NCBI GenBank assembly: GCA_016206565.1
Contig: JACQRG010000020.1
Span: 1-17,012, forward strand
Origin: Candidatus Omnitrophota bacterium
GTDB taxonomy: Bacteria > Omnitrophota > Gorgyraeia > Aquiviventales > Aquiviventaceae
Direction: 5' to 3'
DNA: 17,012 nt
Positions 12,121-17,012 of the stretch are shown here, piece by piece. Position 1 is the stretch's first letter; each line of letters begins with the position of its first letter. Made by a program: the position numbers and the translations under genes. The notes beneath the pieces are model-generated. The model did no database searches. It was not told the DNA's origin and saw only the letters and a program-made list of their open reading frames with translations.

Positions 12121-13605
12121 ATGACGCTTGCTGAAGCGCTCTCGCAGCTGCAGCCGGTGCTGGCGCGCGTCGAGGAGTTCGCGCGGCGGCAGGGCTGGTC
12201 CTGTTTTCTCGTGGGCGGGTTCCTGCGCGACCAGCTGCTCGGCCGCGACCCGGCCTATGTCAACGCCGACCTGGCCGTCAATCATCCCGGGCTGGACGCG
12301 GGGCGCCGCCTGGCCGACCTGCTCGGGGGGACCTTCATCGCGCTCGATGAGGCCGCCGGCTCGGCGCGCGTCGTGGTGGGGCAGCCGGGACGGCGCGTCG
12401 AGCTGGACGTCAACCAGTTCCGCGGCCCCACTCTGGAAGCCGACCTCGGCCTGCGCGACTTCACGCTCAATGCGATGGCCGTCTCGCTGGCGGACTGGCT
12501 GCGCCGTCCGCACGCGCCCCAGCCGCTCATTGATCCGCTCGGCGGCCGCGACGCGCTGGCGCGCGGGCTGCTGCGCCCGTGTTTCGACGGCGCCTTCGAG
12601 GCGGATCCGGTGCGGATCCTGCGGGCCTACCGGTTCGCCGCGCAGCTCGGCGTGACCCTGGAGGCCTCGGCCGACCCGCTCATCCGGCAGGCGGTGCCCG
12701 GACTTGCGCGCGTCTCCGGGGAGCGCATCCGGGATGAGTTTCTGCTCATCTTCGAAACCGACCGGGCCGCCCCGGCGGCGCGCGCCCTGGAGGCGGCCGG
12801 GGCCCTCGAGGCGATCATCCCGGAGCTGGGCGCGGGCCGGGGCATGGACCAGGGGCCCTTCCATCATTTGGATGTGCTGGCGCATCAGCTCGAGGCGGTG
12901 GCGCAGGCGGACCGGATCCTCGCCGACTTCGCCGAATTCTCGCCGCCCCTGCGCCCGCCGCTGGGCGAGTACTGCGCGCAGCAGCTGGTCGAGCGGCGCA
13001 CGCGCAAGGCCCTCATCAAGCTCGGCGCGCTGGTGCACGATGTCGGCAAGCCGTCGAACCGGCAGGTCCATCCGGACGGCGAAATCTGGTTCCTCGGGCA
13101 TGAGGAGGGCGGGGCCGAGCTGACCGAGGAGATCGCGCGGCGGCTGCGGCTCTCCAACCGGGAGTCGCAGATGGTCTGGCGCCTGGTGCGCCACCACTTG
13201 CGGCCGGGCTTCTTAAGCCGCGAGCCCCAGCTGACGCGCCGGGCCGTGTACCGGTTTTTCAAGGACCTGGAAGACGACGGGCCGGCCTGCCTGCTGACCT
13301 GGTGGAGCGACCGGATGGCGACGCGCGGGCCGCAGTCCCGGCTGGACCAAGTGGACCAGCAGCGGGGGCGGCTCGAGGAGCTGCTCGCGGCCTATTTCTT
13401 CAAAGCCGAAGAAGTGGTCAAGCCGCCGCGGCTCGTGGACGGCCGCCGGCTCATGCAAGAGCTTTGCCTGCCGCCCGGGCCGGCCGTCGGGCAGCTGCTC
13501 GCCGCCATCGAGGAGGCCCAGGCCGAGGGCCGCGTGCGCACCGCGGATGAGGCGCTGGCCCTGGCGCGCGAGCTGCGCAAGACGGCCCAGCCCAATCCGT
13601 CCTAA
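12121..13605 (+). CDS. cca: tRNA nucleotidyltransferase (CCA-adding type) with HD domain; altered catalytic motif
   Basis: Class II nucleotidyltransferase/poly(A)-polymerase family, 494 residues. N-terminal head: VGGFLRDQLLGR (31-42) and the RDFTLNAMA motif (112-120); neck: EADPVRILRAYRFAAQLG (160-177) and RVSGERIRDE; C-terminal HD phosphohydrolase domain with His306-Asp307 (VHDVGK) and HEEGG at 327-331. These point to a CCA-adding or A-adding enzyme acting on tRNA 3' ends. The catalytic DxD reads N48-A-D50 (NADLAV where the family has DxDxxV): the first metal-binding aspartate is asparagine (codon AAC), which would be expected to cripple catalysis if the alignment holds. The start ATG lies nine bases after a palindromic repeat and has no clear SD. 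The next gene begins one base after its stop. Confidence 0.88.
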   Translation: MTLAEALSQLQPVLARVEEFARRQGWSCFLVGGFLRDQLLGRDPAYVNADLAVNHPGLDAGRRLADLLGGTFIALDEAAGSARVVVGQPGRRVELDVNQFRGPTLEADLGLRDFTLNAMAVSLADWLRRPHAPQPLIDPLGGRDALARGLLRPCFDGAFEADPVRILRAYRFAAQLGVTLEASADPLIRQAVPGLARVSGERIRDEFLLIFETDRAAPAARALEAAGALEAIIPELGAGRGMDQGPFHHLDVLAHQLEAVAQADRILADFAEFSPPLRPPLGEYCAQQLVERRTRKALIKLGALVHDVGKPSNRQVHPDGEIWFLGHEEGGAELTEEIARRLRLSNRESQMVWRLVRHHLRPGFLSREPQLTRRAVYRFFKDLEDDGPACLLTWWSDRMATRGPQSRLDQVDQQRGRLEELLAAYFFKAEEVVKPPRLVDGRRLMQELCLPPGPAVGQLLAAIEEAQAEGRVRTADEALALARELRKTAQPNPS

Positions 13606-13606
13606 G

Positions 13607-16003
13607 ATGCGCGCGGCTCGCGGGCTGATGTGGGTCCTGCTCCTCGTCCTGGGCTGGGGCCGGCCCGCGTCCTCGGCGCAATCCCCGGTGACGGCGGGAG
13701 CGGCCAAGGAGCTGTTTGCGCTGCCCGCGCAGGTGCCGCTGGCCGGCTACAGCCGCCGCAAGGGCAAACCCTCGCAGGGGGTGCATGATCCGGTGGGCGT
13801 GCGCGCCCTGGTCCTTGAGCAGGGCGACACCGCCGTGGCGCTGGTCAGCGCCGACCTGCTTATCGTGGACGAGGTGCTGTTTGAGGCGGTGCGGCGCCGG
13901 CTGACGGCGCTGGGGTTTCCGCAGCGCCTCGTGCTGGTGCTGGCGGCCACGCACACCCACTCCGGCCCGGGGGGCTATGGTGCTAAGTTTTTCGAGAAGC
14001 TCTCCATGGGCCACTTCGATCCCGCGGTGTTCGAAGCCATCGTGGAGGCGACGGCTAGGGCCATCCAGCGGGCGCACGCGGCCAGGCAACCAGCCGAGTT
14101 CGGCTGCGCCACCGCGTCCATGCCAGGCCTGGTGCGCAACCGCATGACGCCCGGGGGACCGATGGATGACGAGCTGGCGGTGTGCGCCGCGCAGCGCGGC
14201 GGCCGGCCGCTGGCCGTGCTGGTTAATTTCGCAGCGCACCCGACCACTCTCGGCTCGGCCAATCGCGCCGTGTCCGCCGATTATCCCGGCGTGGTGGCAG
14301 GCGAGCTCGAGCGGCGCTTCCCTGGGGCCCAGGTGCTCTTCTTCGCCGGCGCGGTGGGGGATCAAGCGCCGGTAGGCGCAGGAGACGGGTTCGAGCGCGC
14401 GGTCAGCGTCGGCCGGCCGCTGGCCGAGGAGGCGCGCGCCTTGGTGGAACACCTGCAGGCCGAACCACCCCGGCGGCTGTCGGCGCGCCAGGAGCGGCTG
14501 GGGCTGCCGCCGGCGCGCGTCAGGCTGGGCCGGCGAGTCGCACTGCCGAGGTGGCTGAGCCGGCGGCTGGTGGATGACGATGCCACGCTGTCCGTCGTGT
14601 CCATCGGGCCGGCGGTGTTCTTTGGCGCGCCATGCGACCTGGGCGCCGAGCTGGGCCAGCGCCTCAAGGCGGCGGCCAGAGCGCGCGGCGCCACCCCCTT
14701 CATCGCCGGATTTGCCAGCGACTACATCGGCTACTGTCTTTCCGAGGCGGCGTCTCGCAGCGGAGAGTATGAGGCGTTGATGGCCTTCAATGGCCCGGCG
14801 GCCGGCGAGCAGGTGGTGGAGCGCCTCATCGCGATGCTCGAGGAAGTGGAGTCGAAGGCTGAGGCCGTCGAGCATTCTTCGCTGCGGGTCATCCATCTCT
14901 CCGGCACGCCGTATGAGCTCGGCTTCCAGCACGGCCGGCAGCTGCGCGCCGAAGTGCAGGGCGCCGTCGGCAGGGTCTTGGGGTATTTCCGGCGGTATCT
15001 GAAGGTGCCGGTCCTCAGCTCCGTGGCGGCGATGTGGTGGCTGGATGCCGCCTGGGGTCCGGCCGCGCCGTTTGTGCCGGCCGACTACCTGGAGGAGCTG
15101 CGGGGCCTGGCCGAGGGATCAGGCGTGCCCCTGCGGGATCTGCAGCGGCTGCACGCCGTGCCGGACCGCACGTACTCGTGCGCGACCTTCGCGGCCTGGG
15201 GGCGCGCCACCTCCGGAGGGCGGCTCATCCACCTGCGCAACCTGGACTGGAACATCCGCGCCGGCATCCAGGAGTATCCGGTGGTGTTCGTCGTGCGCCC
15301 CGCCGGCAAGCGGGCGTTCGTCAACGTGGGCTGGGCCGGGTTCATCGGGGTGCTGACCGGCGTCAACGACGCGCAGCTCTCGGTCGGGCAGGTGGGCGCC
15401 GAGACGGCCGACGCGACCTTCCGCGGCCTGCCGATGGCCTTTCTCCTGCGCCGCGTCCTGGAAGAGGCGCAGACGCTCGAGGCGGCGGCCGCGCTCATCC
15501 AGCGCGCCCCGCGGACCGTCGGCGTCAATTACGTCGTGGCGGATGCCAAGGCCCGGCGCGGCGTCGTCCTGGAGACGACCCGCCGCTATTGCCGGATCTT
15601 CGAGGCTGACGACGCCGCCGAGCGCGGCGTGGGGTACGCCCGGCCGATGCCGGATGCGGTGTTCCGGGCGGATACGGCGGTGGATCCCCGGATTCGCGAG
15701 CGGCAGTTCGCCTCCAAGGGCAATCCGTCCCGCCCTGGGCTTGAACCGCCGGCCGGCAGCGCCTATGCGGTGCGCTATCTCGGGCAGGCCGAGGGGTTGC
15801 GCGAGCGCTTCGGCCGCCTCGATGCCGAGGGGGCCAAAACCATCGCCCGGAGGGTGGCTCCGGATTCCAACGTCCAAAGCGTCATCTTCGCGTGGCCCGA
15901 GCTGTGGGTGGCCAACGCCCAGGGCCTGGCGCCGGCCGCTCAGAACCCCTACCAGCTGTTTGAGTTAGAGCAACTGTTTTCAACAGGACCCAGCGGTTCT
16001 TAA
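13607..16003 (+). CDS. exported fusion: neutral-ceramidase-like domain plus C45-type Ntn hydrolase domain
   Basis: A 798-residue protein starting at ATG 13607 with a signal peptide (WVLLLVLGWG core, cleavage near ASSA-Q, residue 24). Residues about 28-410 resemble the catalytic domain of neutral/alkaline ceramidase: HTHSGPGG (His116, His118), NFAAHPTTLG with His211, GAVGDQAP (249-256), and SDYIGYC...GEYEA (371-390), i.e. the zinc and active-site regions. The C-terminal beta domain of full ceramidases is absent. Residues about 425-790 instead resemble C45 acyl-coenzyme A:6-APA acyltransferase-type Ntn hydrolases: GTPYELGFQHGRQL (433-446), the likely nucleophile Cys525 in YSCATFAAWG, and RNLDWN (544-549). 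In such enzymes autocleavage before the Cys activates the protein. Combined role in hydrolysing or transferring N-acyl groups outside the cytoplasm is inference. It starts one base after the cca stop. Confidence 0.82.
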   Translation: MRAARGLMWVLLLVLGWGRPASSAQSPVTAGAAKELFALPAQVPLAGYSRRKGKPSQGVHDPVGVRALVLEQGDTAVALVSADLLIVDEVLFEAVRRRLTALGFPQRLVLVLAATHTHSGPGGYGAKFFEKLSMGHFDPAVFEAIVEATARAIQRAHAARQPAEFGCATASMPGLVRNRMTPGGPMDDELAVCAAQRGGRPLAVLVNFAAHPTTLGSANRAVSADYPGVVAGELERRFPGAQVLFFAGAVGDQAPVGAGDGFERAVSVGRPLAEEARALVEHLQAEPPRRLSARQERLGLPPARVRLGRRVALPRWLSRRLVDDDATLSVVSIGPAVFFGAPCDLGAELGQRLKAAARARGATPFIAGFASDYIGYCLSEAASRSGEYEALMAFNGPAAGEQVVERLIAMLEEVESKAEAVEHSSLRVIHLSGTPYELGFQHGRQLRAEVQGAVGRVLGYFRRYLKVPVLSSVAAMWWLDAAWGPAAPFVPADYLEELRGLAEGSGVPLRDLQRLHAVPDRTYSCATFAAWGRATSGGRLIHLRNLDWNIRAGIQEYPVVFVVRPAGKRAFVNVGWAGFIGVLTGVNDAQLSVGQVGAETADATFRGLPMAFLLRRVLEEAQTLEAAAALIQRAPRTVGVNYVVADAKARRGVVLETTRRYCRIFEADDAAERGVGYARPMPDAVFRADTAVDPRIRERQFASKGNPSRPGLEPPAGSAYAVRYLGQAEGLRERFGRLDAEGAKTIARRVAPDSNVQSVIFAWPELWVANAQGLAPAAQNPYQLFELEQLFSTGPSGS

Positions 16004-16016
16004 GCTCAAGTCCGCC

Positions 16017-16046
16017 TTGCCGTTTTCTGCATGGATCAGGTATACT
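16017..16046 (+). promoter_or_regulatory. candidate promoter for the riboswitch/pilin unit
   Basis: TTGCCG (16017-16022; 4 of 6 matches to TTGACA), an 18-base spacer and TATACT (16041-16046; 5 of 6 matches to TATAAT). Predicted start near 16053 gives a leader of about 117 bases containing the riboswitch. It lies just after the end of the ceramidase-like gene. Confidence 0.55.
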
Positions 16047-16081
16047 TTCAGTAGCTCGGAAAGTGGAGCGTTCTGGCTCCC

Positions 16082-16158
16082 GAGAAGGGCACACCCGGAG
16101 CAATCCGGGGTCGCAAAGCTACGGATCCTGAGCACGTGGCAGGATCGCCGGGCCGCCG
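16082..16158 (+). promoter_or_regulatory. GEMM-type cyclic dinucleotide (c-di-GMP-I class) riboswitch
   Basis: The leader matches the GEMM architecture part by part. AGGGCACACC (16086-16095) stands for the conserved AGGGCAAACC; a hairpin of six or seven pairs (from ACCCGGA, 16093-16099) is capped by a GNRA loop GCAA (16100-16103) and closed by TCCGGGGT; the invariant CGCAAAGC follows at 16112-16119; a second stem GATCCT/AGGATC (16124-16129 / 16141-16146) encloses an 11-base loop; GCCGGGCCGCC (16147-16157) matches the GCCGGGTTRCC end. The ribosome binding site AAGGAG (16159-16164) starts within two bases of the aptamer end, so control is probably on translation. The base equivalent to Vc2 G20 is G (16087), favouring c-di-GMP over cGAMP. 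Departures from consensus (CACACC, CC for TT) leave some doubt. Confidence 0.75.
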
Positions 16159-16169
16159 AAGGAGACCGC

Positions 16170-17012
16170 ATGGCACGTCGAGACGTCAGGCAAGTAGAAG
16201 ACAACCGGCCGCGGACTTCGCTGGGCAATGAGCGAGGCGCGGCCCTTTTGCTCACCGTCTACTTCTGCTCGGTGACGCTCTTCGTCATGAGCGCGCTCTC
16301 CCTCCAGCGCACCAACCTGGCCATGCGCGCCGCCCAAGTCTCGCGCGACCTGCAGCAGGCCTTCTGGCTCGCCGAGGCCGCCATGGACAGCGCGGCGGTG
16401 CGGCTGGCGACCGAGCAGCTCGTGGACGGCGTGCCCTATGAGATCTCGAGCGTGACCGGCAAGGCGGCCTTCACGCTCTATACCGACAGCGCCGCGATCA
16501 CGGCTCCGGGCGAGGATGGCTCGGCCCGCATGAAGCTGACCCGCCGCATCGTCGGCCAGGGCACCGCGGCCAGCGGCGTAACCTCCTCGGTCAGCGCCTA
16601 TTTCACCCAGGAGGGCCCGGCCCAGGGCGTCTGGGGCAACGGCATGGTCGTGGCCCACGGCGGGGCGGTGCACCCGGACGTGTTCTTCACCGGCTCGATG
16701 CGCTCCCAGCTCGGCGCCATGGCCTCGGTGGTGGACGCGGACGCCTCCCTGCTGCGCTACCACGGCGTGGCGCAGGCGGCGGACTTAAAGGACCTCGCAG
16801 CGCGCTCCAGCCAGGACCTGGTCAGCCTGAAGAACGGCTACAAGTACCTGCAGGGGATTACGGGCGAGGATGACAGCGGGATGAAGTACGTCGAGGGCAG
16901 CCAGCAGATGAGCATCCCCTATGTCAGCGGGGAGGCCACCATCGGAGAGCTGCCCAGCATCCAGACCGCTCAGCTGCCGACCTCCATCAATCCCGCCGAG
17001 TGCCAGGGCACG
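16170..17012 (+). CDS. PilX-like type IV pilus assembly/minor pilin protein (3'-truncated by window edge)
   Basis: Frame open from ATG 16170 to the window end, 281 residues visible, no stop. After a polar 22-residue leader comes ERGAALLLTVYFCSVTLFVM, a prepilin-like N-terminal hydrophobic helix (about 23-45) preceded by Gly-rich NERG, then the heptad-like stretch with QQAFWLAEAAMDSA (about 61-75) that is characteristic of PilX/GspK-like minor pilins and pilus assembly proteins. The rest is a low-similarity extracytoplasmic region (e.g. GVWGNGMVVAHGGAVH). The AAGGAG SD at 16159-16164 sets the start. It is the first gene downstream of a cyclic-dinucleotide riboswitch, which agrees with pili being common targets of c-di-GMP control. 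The family call rests on the N-terminus only. Confidence 0.75.
   Translation, partial: MARRDVRQVEDNRPRTSLGNERGAALLLTVYFCSVTLFVMSALSLQRTNLAMRAAQVSRDLQQAFWLAEAAMDSAAVRLATEQLVDGVPYEISSVTGKAAFTLYTDSAAITAPGEDGSARMKLTRRIVGQGTAASGVTSSVSAYFTQEGPAQGVWGNGMVVAHGGAVHPDVFFTGSMRSQLGAMASVVDADASLLRYHGVAQAADLKDLAARSSQDLVSLKNGYKYLQGITGEDDSGMKYVEGSQQMSIPYVSGEATIGELPSIQTAQLPTSINPAECQGT

Noticed and set aside
13451..14932. 493-codon minus-strand open frame opposite cca and the ceramidase-like gene
   Set aside because: GC-rich antisense shadow without recognisable domain or start signals.
15973..15985. Inverted repeat CTGTT-TTC-AACAG at the end of the ceramidase-like gene
   Set aside because: Short, inside coding sequence and not followed by a T-run; likely chance.
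16082..16158. cGAMP-specific (GEMM-Ib) reading of the riboswitch
   Set aside because: The base matching Vc2 G20 appears to be G, not A as in cGAMP-preferring members; left open because the alignment was made by eye.

Overview
This is a GC-rich bacterial chromosome segment with tightly packed, often overlapping genes. LpxI (lipid A synthesis) and lipoprotein-free envelope functions such as rhomboid, HAMP and type IV pilin-like proteins point to a Gram-negative (diderm) organism. The mix of small HAMP protein, TPR protein, pilin-like gene, CACAGAG-type palindromic repeats and a cyclic-dinucleotide riboswitch would fit an environmental lineage such as Omnitrophota or a deltaproteobacterium-like group. 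That placement is an inference; there is no rRNA here to test it.

Layout, left to right. (1) 1-3141, plus strand, one probable operon: lpxI (5' end cut off by the window), a Nudix hydrolase, a rhomboid protease and an RlmD-type rRNA m5U methyltransferase. (2) A 129-bp palindromic repeat (3147-3275) sits between this operon and a convergent inositol-monophosphatase-family gene (minus strand). (3) Divergent from that, a stand-alone two-TM HAMP protein and an unrecognised single-TM protein with its own promoter and a near-perfect Shine-Dalgarno. (4) 5376-10641, a translationally coupled cluster: glpK, glpD, an M48 (Ste24-like) membrane protease broken by a frameshift at a (CG)5 run, and a zinc-finger (anti-sigma-like) membrane protein carrying an in-frame REP-like hairpin. 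(5) A thiamine-binding-type small protein, a secreted staphylococcal-nuclease-like protein and a convergent TPR protein. (6) A second copy of the CACAGAG palindrome (12001-12111) directly before a tRNA nucleotidyltransferase gene (cca) whose catalytic DxD motif reads NxD. (7) An exported fusion of a neutral-ceramidase-like domain with a C45-type Ntn hydrolase domain. (8) A promoter, a GEMM-type cyclic-dinucleotide riboswitch whose 3' end abuts the ribosome binding site, and a PilX-like pilus gene that runs off the right edge.

How parts work together: glpK and glpD form the standard route from glycerol through glycerol-3-phosphate to dihydroxyacetone phosphate, with electrons passed to quinone by GlpD. 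The riboswitch and pilin gene form a second-messenger-controlled surface-appendage unit. The ceramidase/C45 fusion is the least familiar protein; both halves belong to families that cleave or transfer N-acyl groups. The most interesting points are the riboswitch with its possible SD-switching helix, the ceramidase-C45 fusion, the frameshifted M48 gene, the altered cca active site, and the two matching palindromic repeats.
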